Shown here in pieces: positions 17,450 through 26,056 of a stretch of DNA of 64,000 nt. Origin of the DNA: Desulfogranum mediterraneum DSM 13871 (GTDB taxonomy: Bacteria; Desulfobacterota; Desulfobulbia; Desulfobulbales; Desulfobulbaceae); contig NZ_AUCW01000003.1 of assembly GCF_000429965.1 (NCBI RefSeq), forward strand, positions 248,001 through 312,000, written 5' to 3'. The stretch's first letter is position 1; each line of letters starts with the position of its first letter. The translations under genes and the position numbers were made by a program. The notes below the pieces were generated by a model that was not told the DNA's origin, did not search any database, and worked only from the letters and a program-made list of their open reading frames with translations.

Positions 17450-18040
17450 ATGAAGAAAATCATTACAATCTGTGCCATCATTGCCCTTGCCGGGATCTTC
17501 ACCACCAAGGCCATGGCCCTGAACATAGCTGAGGGCGCCAGCGTGGATCTCCACGGTACCTTCTTTACAGGTGGCTGGGGAGGGTCAACGGTTGTTGGAG
17601 CAGAAACGATAGTTGACGGGGTCTTTTTACCCGAGGGCACCCAATGGGATCAAGGTGCGGTCTGGTGGGATGCCAATCCCTACCCAGTACACTTACAGCA
17701 GTATATAACCATCGACCTGGGCGGACTCTTTCATATCGACAGCTTCGTTCTCCAGGCCGACAACAACGATCGCTACCTCATCTCCTACCTTAACGACTCT
17801 ACCCTGGAGTGGGTCTATATCGGAGATGTAGCAGGATGGGGCATGATGACTCGGCCAGAACTGTTCCTGCCAGCCACAGTCACCACCAGTGCACTCATGA
17901 TTCAGGGTGTTGATGGTGACGGCTATTATTCAGTTTCTGAAATCCAGGCCTTTGGTCGCCCTGTTCCCGAGCCAGCTACCCTGATCCTCCTAGGGACAGG
18001 CTTGGCAGGCCTGGCAGCGGTGGGGAGAAGAAAAAAATAA
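17450..18040 (+). CDS. PEP-CTERM sorting-signal exported protein
   Basis: This 196-residue protein has a Sec signal peptide (residues 1-23, ending AMA) and a C-terminal PEP-CTERM tripartite tail. The tail is VPEP, then a hydrophobic helix (ATLILLGTGLAGLAAV), then GRRKK. An exosortase would cut and anchor it for surface or extracellular-matrix export. The body (about 25-170) reads like a discoidin/F5-8 type beta-sandwich (ITIDLGGLFHIDSFVLQADN), a fold that often binds sugars. AAGGAGG precedes the ATG. No exosortase gene is in the window. Confidence 0.88.
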   Translation: MKKIITICAIIALAGIFTTKAMALNIAEGASVDLHGTFFTGGWGGSTVVGAETIVDGVFLPEGTQWDQGAVWWDANPYPVHLQQYITIDLGGLFHIDSFVLQADNNDRYLISYLNDSTLEWVYIGDVAGWGMMTRPELFLPATVTTSALMIQGVDGDGYYSVSEIQAFGRPVPEPATLILLGTGLAGLAAVGRRKK

Positions 18041-18070
18041 GCCCAGAAGCGCAGATATGGCTCAAGGTAA

Positions 18071-18102
18071 AGGCAGGGACGCTCCAGCTCCCTGCCTTTT
18101 TT
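18071..18102 (+). terminator. Rho-independent terminator after the PEP-CTERM gene
   Basis: AGGCAGGGA pairs with TCCCTGCCT across a nine-base loop, and six T residues follow. It lies about 30 bases beyond the PEP-CTERM stop codon. Confidence 0.85.
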
Positions 18103-18271
18103 CTGCCCTTATGCCCTGAATGGCGGCTGAATCCGGCCGGCGCCCAACGGATATCGCCCCGACCAGGGGACACTCCATCCGCATCACCCTGCCCTTGCCG
18201 GGCAACCAGAGAGCCTGGAGACCGGCTGGCAAAAAACAACAGAAGCACCCTCTTTCAAAACGCTGCCCCTC

Positions 18272-18311
18272 CCGCCTCAATACCGCCTCAATACCGCCTC
18301 AACGCCGCCTA
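18272..18311. repeat. 11-base tandem repeat overlapping a stop codon
   Basis: The unit CCGCCTCAATA occurs at 18272-18282 and 18283-18293. A variant at 18294-18304 ends CG, and a partial copy at 18305-18311 contains the stop codon of the LysE-type gene. Slippage here could alter the 3' end of that gene. Confidence 0.8.
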
Positions 18312-18941
18312 GCCCAGGGCCAGCCAGAGCCCTACCCCCACCATCAGGCTGCCGGCAATGCGGTTGAGCAGGCGGACATTGCCGCTTGTATCCAGAAAAG
18401 AGCGCAGGGTCTTGCCGCCACCGGCATAGATGACCAGGCAACAGAACTCGATGAGCACAATCATGACCAGCAGGGTGATCAGCTGGGGCGCCAGGGCAGA
18501 CTCCTGGTTGATGAAGGGCGGCAGCAGCGAGATCATAAAGGCCCAGCCCTTGGGGTTGGCAATGGCGGTCACAAAGCCCTGCAGGGCTAAGCCCAGACGG
18601 TTGTCCCCAACCCGGGCAACAGCACGGGCAGAAATGGCCATCTTTCCCCGGGAACACCAGAGCTGCCAGCCCAGGTAGCCCAGGTAGCCGCCGCCGAGAT
18701 ACTTGAGCAGCTGAAAGAGCAGCGGATGGTGGAGCATCACCGAGGCCACCCCGATCACCGCGGCCGCAGAGACCAGGGCCACCCCCACAAGCTCCCCCCA
18801 CATCATCCAGAAGGTACGCCGCACCCCCAGGGTCATCCCCAGGGTCATGGAGAGGGTCATGCACATTCCCGGGGTGGCGGAGACGAAGAAGAAGGTGGGG
18901 ATAAAGATGGCGAGACTGGGAAGGTCGATAACCTGGGACAT
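18309..18941 (-). CDS. LysE/RhtB family amino-acid exporter
   Basis: This 210-residue integral membrane protein has about six hydrophobic helices. Its N-terminus (IFIPTFFFVSATPGMCM) is typical of the LysE/RhtB family, whose conserved P-GP/PG motif lies at the end of the first helix. Members export amino acids such as homoserine, threonine or lysine; the substrate cannot be told from sequence. It stands alone on the minus strand between two plus-strand units. The ribosome site (AGGATCC) is weak. Confidence 0.85.
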   Translation of the reverse strand: MSQVIDLPSLAIFIPTFFFVSATPGMCMTLSMTLGMTLGVRRTFWMMWGELVGVALVSAAAVIGVASVMLHHPLLFQLLKYLGGGYLGYLGWQLWCSRGKMAISARAVARVGDNRLGLALQGFVTAIANPKGWAFMISLLPPFINQESALAPQLITLLVMIVLIEFCCLVIYAGGGKTLRSFLDTSGNVRLLNRIAGSLMVGVGLWLALG

Positions 18942-19693
18942 GGGAACAGGATCCTGTACAGAGGGTTCTCTTGTTGGGCGAAGCCCTGCCAGGGCTCACC
19001 CATTTACACTTCAGGGGCAAAGCCTCCGATAGTACCACCAGCTCCCTGGGTGGACAAAGCATTTATCAGGCTCATCCCAGGCCAGCCCACCACTCCGACT
19101 TCAACCCGGAGCAGCACGACTCTCACCTCAAACCACCAGCCAGCACCCAAGACCAGAGACAGTGCCGCAAAAAAAACGCCGGGGTCGCCAAGTCAAGCGA
19201 AAATAACAGCCGACACGCAGCCAGCAAAGCCCCGCCCCCAGCCGCACCACCCCTGCAGCCTGCCATAGATAACAGCCGCCGCCGACAGCAGAGAAGACAC
19301 CGGCGCAAAAAAAACGCCAGAGTCACAACATAGCCCTCGGAAAAAAGAAATTTAACTTGACATCTGCCAGGGAATTAGAGTTAACTGTCCGACGCTGCGT
19401 GGTATTCAGTCATAGATATCCAGGCGGATGCCTGCCAGCACCTCCCTGTTCTCCCACAGGGACTGCACCACGGCTTGCCCCCTGCCGGACACCACCGGCC
19501 AGCTATCACCCCATGGCAGGGTGAGTGGGGCAGGCGAGCGGGCCGCTTATTTACGATGCTTCGCCCTACCCTCAGGCATGGACCTGAGAGCTATTCGAGA
19601 CACCTGGAAAGGACGCAGCCTGACCCATTCTGAACAACCGTCCTGATCCAGACCCACATTCATCGCACCACCAACCGACAACAGGAAGGCAAC
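18942..19693. other. Intergenic region upstream of the kor operon
   Basis: This stretch of about 750 bases lies between the divergent LysE-type gene and korD. No gene is recognised. Two copies of GCAAAAAAAACGCC (near 19166 and 19307) stand about 140 bases apart. A TTGACA hexamer near 19357 could be a -35 element, but no good -10 follows. The kor operon promoter should be in this region. Confidence 0.45.
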
Positions 19694-19975
19694 ATGGCAT
19701 TCTGGCGAGAACCTCTGGACACCCAAGAGATCCAGATCAGCAAAGGCACCGTCCACATCATCCAGGATCGGTGCAAGGGCTGTGGATACTGCATCGAATT
19801 CTGCCCCAAAGATATCCTGGCCTTCTCAGACAGTTTCAACAAGAAGGGCTACCATCCACCGCTGGCAGCGCGGCCCGACGACTGCGTCAACTGCCACTAC
19901 TGCGAGATCATCTGCCCGGAATTTGCCATCTACTCCACAGAAGACCCGGACATCGCAGCGACCGAGACCACCTAG
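19694..19975 (+). CDS. korD: 2-oxoglutarate:ferredoxin oxidoreductase delta subunit (ferredoxin-like)
   Basis: This 93-residue protein has two [4Fe-4S] motifs (CKGCGYCIEFCP near residue 27 and CVNCHYCEIICP near 63), as in the delta subunits of 2-oxoacid oxidoreductases. It carries electrons from the TPP-bound intermediate to ferredoxin. AGGAAGG precedes the ATG. It opens an unusually long unit (korDABC plus three Hdr-like fusion proteins). Confidence 0.88.
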   Translation: MAFWREPLDTQEIQISKGTVHIIQDRCKGCGYCIEFCPKDILAFSDSFNKKGYHPPLAARPDDCVNCHYCEIICPEFAIYSTEDPDIAATETT

Positions 19976-20010
19976 CCTCTCACCTTCTTCTCCTTACCCA
20001 GAGATTTTTT

Positions 20011-21156
20011 ATGAAACCAGCCGTCTTAACCGGAGAACACTACATCACTGGCGACGTGGCCTGCGCCGAGGGAGCCCTGGCCGCAGGTTGCCGTTTTTTT
20101 GGGGCCTATCCCATTACCCCGGCCACAGAGATCGCCGAACACATGGCCGAACGCCTGCCCGACGTGGGCGGCACCTTTATCCAGATGGAAGACGAGATCG
20201 CGGCCATGGCCTCGATCCTTGGTGCGGCCTGGACCGGGGTCAAGAGCATGACCGCCACCTCGGGCCCCGGCTTCAGCCTGATGATGGAAAACCTGGGCCT
20301 GGGCGTCTGCACCGAGACCCCCTGCGTGATTGTCAACGTCCAGCGGACAGGGCCCTCCACCGGTCTGCCCACCCTCACCGGGCAGGGCGACATGATGCAG
20401 GCCCGCTGGGGCTCCCACGGCGACTACGAGATCATTGCCCTGGCCCCCTCTTCTCCCCAGGACTGCTTCTACCACACCATCCAGGCCTTTAACCTCAGCG
20501 AGAAGTACCGGGTACCGGTACTGGTGATGGCCGACGAGATCGTCGGTCACATGAGCGAAAAGGTGGTGATCCCCAAGGCCTCCACCATCTCCCTGGTTGA
20601 CCGCCCCAAACCCAGCGGCAGGAAGGACCGGTTCAAGCTCTACCAGCCCGGCCCCAACGGGGTCGCCCCCATGCCCGCCATCGGCGAGGGCTACAATGTC
20701 CATGTCACCGGCCTGACCCACGATGAACGGGGCTATCCGGCCATGAGTGTCGAGGCCCAGGAACAGATGATGACCAACCTCAAGGGGAAGATCAGAAACA
20801 ACCTGGAGGACATCATCGAGACCGAGAGCTATCGCCTGGAGGATGCCGAGATCGTGATCGTCTCCTACGGGATCTCGGTGCGCACCGGCCTGACCGCGGT
20901 GGATGAGGCCAGAAAGCTGGGCTACAAGGCTGGACTGCTCCGCCTGGTAACGGTCTGGCCCTTTCCCGAAGAGCAGATCCGCGAGCTCGCGGCCCGGGTC
21001 AAGGGGTTGATCACCATCGAAATCAACCTGGGCCAGGTCCACTACGAGGTGGAGCGCTGTGCCGGAGGCCAGGCACCGGCCCACCTGGTCGGCAGCGCCG
21101 GAGGCAAGATCATTCACCCGGACAAGGTTATCGCCCTGATCAAGGAGAAATTCTAA
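20011..21156 (+). CDS. korA: 2-oxoglutarate:ferredoxin oxidoreductase alpha subunit
   Basis: This 381-residue subunit starts at the ATG MKPAVLTGEHYITG; the frame is open further upstream, but that part overlaps korD. The motif GAYPITPATEIAEHM and the TSGPGFSLMMENLG block are diagnostic of the pyrimidine-binding alpha chain of the Kor/Vor family. Together with KorB it forms the TPP site that oxidatively decarboxylates a 2-oxoacid with CoA, or runs in reverse for carboxylation. The separate gamma and delta subunits favour 2-oxoglutarate, though 2-oxoisovalerate cannot be excluded. Confidence 0.9.
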   Translation: MKPAVLTGEHYITGDVACAEGALAAGCRFFGAYPITPATEIAEHMAERLPDVGGTFIQMEDEIAAMASILGAAWTGVKSMTATSGPGFSLMMENLGLGVCTETPCVIVNVQRTGPSTGLPTLTGQGDMMQARWGSHGDYEIIALAPSSPQDCFYHTIQAFNLSEKYRVPVLVMADEIVGHMSEKVVIPKASTISLVDRPKPSGRKDRFKLYQPGPNGVAPMPAIGEGYNVHVTGLTHDERGYPAMSVEAQEQMMTNLKGKIRNNLEDIIETESYRLEDAEIVIVSYGISVRTGLTAVDEARKLGYKAGLLRLVTVWPFPEEQIRELAARVKGLITIEINLGQVHYEVERCAGGQAPAHLVGSAGGKIIHPDKVIALIKEKF

Positions 21157-21159
21157 GCC

Positions 21160-22008
21160 ATGACGAAAAATCCTCAAAAACCACTCAAGCCGGCGGCCCA
21201 TCCCCTGGATGACCTGATCCGCACCGAGCGGATCCCCCACATCTGGTGCCCGGGCTGCGGCATCGGTACGGTCTTCTCCTCAACCCTGAAGGCCATCAAG
21301 GGAACCGGGATTCCCTATGACCGCTTTACCATGGTCTCCGGGATCGGCTGTTCCGCCCGGGGCGCCGGTTATGTCAAGCTGGACTCCTTCCATACCACCC
21401 ATGGCCGGGCCATCCCCTTTGCCAGCGGCATCAAGATGGCCAACCCGGATCTGAACGTGATCGTCTTCTCCGGGGACGGCGACCTCTTTGCCATCGGCGG
21501 CAACCACTTCATCCATGCTGCCCGGCGCAACATGGACCTCACCGTCGTCTGTGTCAACAACCTGACCTACGGGATGACCGGGGGCCAGGTGGCGGCCACC
21601 ACCCCCAACCGCGCCAAGACCACCACCACCCCCTTCGGCAACCCGGACGCGCCCTTCAACCTTCCCCTGATGGCCTCTGCCTCTGGGGCCAGCTATGTGG
21701 CCCGCTGGACCATCCTCCATACCCGGGACCTGACCGACTCGATCAACGAGGCCATGGCCAAGAAGGGCTTCTCCTTTATCGAGGTGCTCTCCCCCTGCCC
21801 CATCAACTATGGCCGCCGCAACAAGGAAAAGCCCCTGGATACCCTGAAGCTCTACCAGGAGAGAACCATCATTAAAAACGGCGCCGATCCGGCCCGGGCG
21901 GATATCGACTTTGACCGGGGCGTGATCCTGGGAAAATTTGTCGATATTGACCGTCAGACCTGCGACTCGATGTACAATAGTGTCTGCCGTCCCTGCTCCG
22001 ACGACTGA
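21160..22008 (+). CDS. korB: 2-oxoglutarate:ferredoxin oxidoreductase beta subunit (TPP-binding)
   Basis: This 282-residue subunit has the conserved N-terminal WCPGCGIG, the TPP-binding GDGD at about residue 106 (VFSGDGDLFAIGGNH) and VNNLTYGMTGGQ. It binds thiamine diphosphate and magnesium. It begins three bases after korA, with AAGGAG located inside the korA end. Subunit order D-A-B-C is the usual one for Kor operons. Confidence 0.92.
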   Translation: MTKNPQKPLKPAAHPLDDLIRTERIPHIWCPGCGIGTVFSSTLKAIKGTGIPYDRFTMVSGIGCSARGAGYVKLDSFHTTHGRAIPFASGIKMANPDLNVIVFSGDGDLFAIGGNHFIHAARRNMDLTVVCVNNLTYGMTGGQVAATTPNRAKTTTTPFGNPDAPFNLPLMASASGASYVARWTILHTRDLTDSINEAMAKKGFSFIEVLSPCPINYGRRNKEKPLDTLKLYQERTIIKNGADPARADIDFDRGVILGKFVDIDRQTCDSMYNSVCRPCSDD

Positions 22009-22043
22009 GCCCCTCACTCTCTCAACTTTGCCGAAACAAGCCT

Positions 22044-22652
22044 ATGCCCACCCTTGAAAACGACCACCCGACCCAGACCGAAATCATTGTCACCGGCTTT
22101 GGCGGCCAGGGCATCATCCTGGCCGGCAAGATCCTGGGTATGTCCGCCTCCCTGGGGGACCATAAAGAAAGCACCCTGGTCCAGGCCTATGGCCCTGAAT
22201 CCCGGGGTGGGGCCTGCAATGCCCAGGTGATCATCGCCGATCGTCCCATTCACTACCCCTACGTCCAGACCCCAATAATCCTGATCGCCATGTCCCAGGC
22301 CGGTTACGACAAGTTCTCCGGCCAGGTCCGGAAGGACGGCACCCTCCTGATTGACCAGGACCTGGTCCCCATCAGCGAAGCCCCCTGCCCCTTTTACGGG
22401 ATCCCGGCCACCCGGATGGCGGAAAAGCTCGGCAACAAGATGATGGCCAACATCATCATGCTCGGCTTCACCACCGCCATCACCCAGGTGGTCTCCATCC
22501 CGGCGGCCAAGAAGACCATCAGCCAATCCGTTCCCAAGGGCACGGAGGAACGCAACATCCAAGCATTCAGCAAAGGGTATGACTACGGCCTCTCCACCCT
22601 CAAAGGGCAGGAGCGACGGGCCGCAGGTCAGCCGGGAGCCATCGCACAATGA
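22044..22652 (+). CDS. korC: 2-oxoglutarate:ferredoxin oxidoreductase gamma subunit
   Basis: This 202-residue gamma chain shows the typical start ITGFGGQGIIL-like segment (VTGFGGQGIILAGKIL) and YGPESRGGACNAQV. It completes the Kor enzyme. Its stop codon overlaps the ATG of the next gene (ATGA), so the electron-transfer fusion downstream is translationally coupled to the Kor subunits. Confidence 0.9.
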   Translation: MPTLENDHPTQTEIIVTGFGGQGIILAGKILGMSASLGDHKESTLVQAYGPESRGGACNAQVIIADRPIHYPYVQTPIILIAMSQAGYDKFSGQVRKDGTLLIDQDLVPISEAPCPFYGIPATRMAEKLGNKMMANIIMLGFTTAITQVVSIPAAKKTISQSVPKGTEERNIQAFSKGYDYGLSTLKGQERRAAGQPGAIAQ

Positions 22653-25600
22653 CACGACAGAAAGAACGGCTGCAGCGGGTTATCGTCATCGGCGCCACCC
22701 CCGAGGGGATAGCCGCCACCAACAAACTGGGAGAACTGGGCGTGCCGGTCACCCTGATCGAGGCAGAGACGGATATCGATCATAAGCTCTCGACCGAGGG
22801 CTACCGCCTGGACTCAGGGCTGAGCTTCAACGCCGCCCACCGGCCGGGCCTGATCCGAATCATGCGCAACCAGGCCATCCGCACCATCCTGCCGGCCTCC
22901 ATCCGCTCCATCAAGCACAGCCCCCAGGGCTTCAGTGTCCGGGTCAGGCAGGAGCAGACCTTTATTGATCCGGAGCGATGCACCCTCTGCGGCAAATGTG
23001 TGGCTAACTGCCCGGTGATCACCACCGAGGGCTGCCGGCCCATCAGCTTCCATGCCAGGACCAGCCTGCCCGGACGCCCCTTTATCGACAAACGCCAACA
23101 GCCGCTCTGCCAGGCCGGCTGTCCCCTGGGGGTCAATGCCCAGGGCTATGTGGCCCTGGCTGCCCAGGGAAAATTCCAGGAGGCCCTGGCCCTGATCCGC
23201 CGCCATAACGTGCTACCCGGGATCTGCGGCAGGATCTGCACCCATCCCTGCGAGGAGAGCTGTCGCCGGGGAGAGCTGGATGAGCCGGTCTCCATCCGGG
23301 CCATCAAACGCTTCCTGGCCGACTACGCCCTGGAGCACGACCTGGAACCCACACCTCCGGCCAGGCCCGACTCAAGCCAGGAGGAGGAGATCGCTGTCAT
23401 CGGCTCCGGTCCGGCCGGGATCGCTGCCGCCGCCGAGCTGGCCGGCCAGGGTTACCCGGTGTCCGTCTTTGAAAAGGCCCCCCAGGCCGGTGGTCTGCTC
23501 CGCTACGGCATCGGCGACCACCGACTGCCGGCAGAGGTCCTGGATCGCGAGCTGGCGGCCATCGAAGAGCTGGGCGTCACCTTTCACACCGGCCGGGATG
23601 TTGAGCTGACCACAGAGCTTGAGCCCCTGCAGCAGCGCTACCAGGCCGTGATCATCGCCAGCGGCTCCTGGCAGGACCGCGCCCTGGGCGTGGAGGGCGA
23701 GGAGCTCGAGGGCGTGGAGGGCTGCCTGGCCTTCCTGGCCCGTTGCCGGCACCAGAGCCCGGAGGGGGAGCTGACAGCGGCCGCTGAGGTCCGCGGCCGG
23801 GAGGTTGCGGTCATCGGTGACGGAAATGCCGCCTTTGACCTGGCCCGGATCCTGATCCGACTGGGCGCCCGGGTCAGCCTGATCTCCTGGTTCAAGCAGG
23901 AGCAGATCCCGGCAGACCAGGAAGAGATCCGTGAGGCCCTGGAAGAGGGACTCACCATCATCGACCAGACCCAGGTGATCGCCTTCAACGGCCAAGAGGG
24001 GCGCCTGGGCACCCTCCAATGCCGGACCACCATCCCAGGCACAGTCGATGCCTCGGGAGTGGCCTGGCCGGTCATCGACCAGGAGCAACCGGCCTTTCAC
24101 CTCAGCTTTGACCAGGCCCTGGTGGCCATCGGCCAGGTGGGCGGTTTTGCCCGGGATGGAGCCCCCCAGGGATGCCGGGTCACGGAGCAGGGCCTTATCG
24201 CCACCGATGAGCAGCAGCGCGCCGCCGACAGCGGCATCTACGCCGCCGGCGATGCCGTCTCCGGCCCCAGTTCGGTGGTCCATGCCATGGCCTCGGGAAA
24301 ACAGGCCGCAGCAGCGGTACACGCCGACCTGCGGGCTGAGCAGCTGAACACAACCGCATCCCGGCCGGCAGAGCGCCCCTTTGACCCCATCCCCACCGAG
24401 ATCCCCTGCCGGAAACGGCCGGAGATGGCAGAGCTGCAGCCGGCGAAACGGAGGAACAACTTCCAGGAGGTGGCCCTGGGACTGACCCAGGAGCAGGCCC
24501 AGGCCGAGGCAGGCCGCTGCCTCCAGTGCGGCAGCTGCTCGGAGTGCCTGGAGTGCATCGCATCCTGCGGGGCCCTCGGGGCCATCGATCATCTCCAGCA
24601 GCCCCAGGAGGTGATCGAACAGGGCGGGGTGCTCATTGTCGCCGATCCAACCATGTCCACCACGGTCAAGGGAGAGGATGTGATCAGGGCCTATGGGCCC
24701 AAGGCCGCCCGCACCGCCAGCAGCGACATGATCGTCCGCGGCTATGCCGCCGCAGCCAGGGCCATGGTCCTGCTCGGCGACGGCGCCCGTAAACACCTCA
24801 AGGGCCATGGCCTGGCCTTTTCCGCACCCGATGCCGGCCTGGCCAGCGAGATCCGGATCGGGGTCTTTGTCTGCCGCTGTAACGACTCCCTGGGCTGGCT
24901 CGAGGGCATGGACCGCTACCTGGAGCAGCAACAGGCTGCAGATCCCGCCATCGTCCATGTGGAGACCCTGGTCTCGGCCTGTGTGAGCGAGGGAACCGAT
25001 GCCATCATCCGGGCCACCCGGGAAAAGGGATTGACCAGGATCGTCCTGGGTTCCTGTGTCTGCTGTCCCCTCAACTTCGTCTGCAGCTCCTGCACCGACC
25101 AGCGCAGCCGCCTCAAGGACCGTCTCTTCCACGGCACCGGCATCAGCCGCTCCATGGTGGAGACCTGCAACCTCAGGGGCGAGATCCTTCGCCTGATTCC
25201 GGCCAATCCGGCCCTGGCCCAGGAACGCTTCCAGGGCCTGCTGCACCGCTCCATCGAACGGACCAAGATCCTCCAGCCTCTGCCGGCGGTGGACCGCAAC
25301 TACAACTTCACCGCTGCCGTGATCGGCAACTCCCAGGCCACCGTCAACAGTGCGCTCCACCTGGCAGAGACCGGCCATGACGTCTTCCACCTCGATACCA
25401 GCGAGCAGCCCCTGGATGCCCAGCTCTCCCACCACAACATCCACAGCCTTACCGGCTGGGAGGTCCAGGCCCTGAGCGGCACCATCGGCGATTTCCGGAT
25501 CCTGGTCCAACGCGACCAGGAGCAGCAGGTGCTCCGGGCCGGCACCGTGATCCTGGGGGAAAAGGTCCGGCGCCGCCTGCCCTACACCCATCAGGAAGGG

Positions 25601-26056
25601 TTGCCCAACTGCTGCATAGAACCCATGCAGCAGCAGAAGGGTAAACCCAATGTCCCCTTTGCCGCCCCCTGCGCCACCTCGGTACCTGGACTCTTTCTGG
25701 CCGAGCCCTCGGGGATCAATGTCTCCAAGCTGAAGAAGGGTGCGGCAGCTGCGGTGATGGCGGCAGCGGCCCTGCCGCGCGGACCCAGACAGTCCAAGGG
25801 CTTCACCGTGGTCATCGATCAGAAGAAGTGCCGGGGCTGCGGCCGCTGCACCACGGTCTGCCCCTATCACGCGGTCAGCTTTCGCCAGAACCAGATCGAT
25901 GGCTGGCAGGCCACGGTGGACGAGGCCATCTGCAAGGGCTGCGGCAACTGCATCTCGGTCTGCCCCACCGGCGCGGCAGACAGCCCCTATCGCAACCGAG
26001 AGTACCTGGAACAGGCGCTTGAGGAATTACTCAGCAACAGTGGTGTCCATGAATAG
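22649..26056 (+). CDS. Giant fused flavin/iron-sulfur oxidoreductase (GltD/NfnB-like core with HdrA-like halves)
   Basis: This 1135-residue protein is built from several redox modules. Residues 1-100 are a degenerate Rossmann fold (GATPEG instead of GxGxxG). A ferredoxin motif follows near 109 (CTLCGKCVANCP). A GltD/NfnB-type section then spans about 150-590: Cys motifs CQAGCP and CGRICTHPCEESC, FAD motif GSGPAGIAAAAEL near 248, NAD(P) motif GDGNAAFDLA near 386, and AAGDAV near 531. A Cys-rich patch sits near 624. An HdrA-like half (about 735-1050) has GVFVCRCN and a second degenerate FAD fold. Two ferredoxin motifs close it near 1061 and 1094. It probably takes electrons between NAD(P)H and ferredoxin or Hdr partners. 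A single-family name would mislead; function is inferred from modules and operon position. Confidence 0.8.
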   Translation: MTRQKERLQRVIVIGATPEGIAATNKLGELGVPVTLIEAETDIDHKLSTEGYRLDSGLSFNAAHRPGLIRIMRNQAIRTILPASIRSIKHSPQGFSVRVRQEQTFIDPERCTLCGKCVANCPVITTEGCRPISFHARTSLPGRPFIDKRQQPLCQAGCPLGVNAQGYVALAAQGKFQEALALIRRHNVLPGICGRICTHPCEESCRRGELDEPVSIRAIKRFLADYALEHDLEPTPPARPDSSQEEEIAVIGSGPAGIAAAAELAGQGYPVSVFEKAPQAGGLLRYGIGDHRLPAEVLDRELAAIEELGVTFHTGRDVELTTELEPLQQRYQAVIIASGSWQDRALGVEGEELEGVEGCLAFLARCRHQSPEGELTAAAEVRGREVAVIGDGNAAFDLARILIRLGARVSLISWFKQEQIPADQEEIREALEEGLTIIDQTQVIAFNGQEGRLGTLQCRTTIPGTVDASGVAWPVIDQEQPAFHLSFDQALVAIGQVGGFARDGAPQGCRVTEQGLIATDEQQRAADSGIYAAGDAVSGPSSVVHAMASGKQAAAAVHADLRAEQLNTTASRPAERPFDPIPTEIPCRKRPEMAELQPAKRRNNFQEVALGLTQEQAQAEAGRCLQCGSCSECLECIASCGALGAIDHLQQPQEVIEQGGVLIVADPTMSTTVKGEDVIRAYGPKAARTASSDMIVRGYAAAARAMVLLGDGARKHLKGHGLAFSAPDAGLASEIRIGVFVCRCNDSLGWLEGMDRYLEQQQAADPAIVHVETLVSACVSEGTDAIIRATREKGLTRIVLGSCVCCPLNFVCSSCTDQRSRLKDRLFHGTGISRSMVETCNLRGEILRLIPANPALAQERFQGLLHRSIERTKILQPLPAVDRNYNFTAAVIGNSQATVNSALHLAETGHDVFHLDTSEQPLDAQLSHHNIHSLTGWEVQALSGTIGDFRILVQRDQEQQVLRAGTVILGEKVRRRLPYTHQEGLPNCCIEPMQQQKGKPNVPFAAPCATSVPGLFLAEPSGINVSKLKKGAAAAVMAAAALPRGPRQSKGFTVVIDQKKCRGCGRCTTVCPYHAVSFRQNQIDGWQATVDEAICKGCGNCISVCPTGAADSPYRNREYLEQALEELLSNSGVHE

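Noticed and set aside
19123-19326. Small minus-strand frame with a repeated AFFLR-CL motif
   Set aside because: The repeat arises from two copies of GCAAAAAAAACGCC in non-coding DNA; no ribosome site.
23372-25870. 832-residue minus-strand frame opposite the giant oxidoreductase
   Set aside because: It is antisense to a protein with clear redox motifs, shows no family motif and has shadow-type composition.
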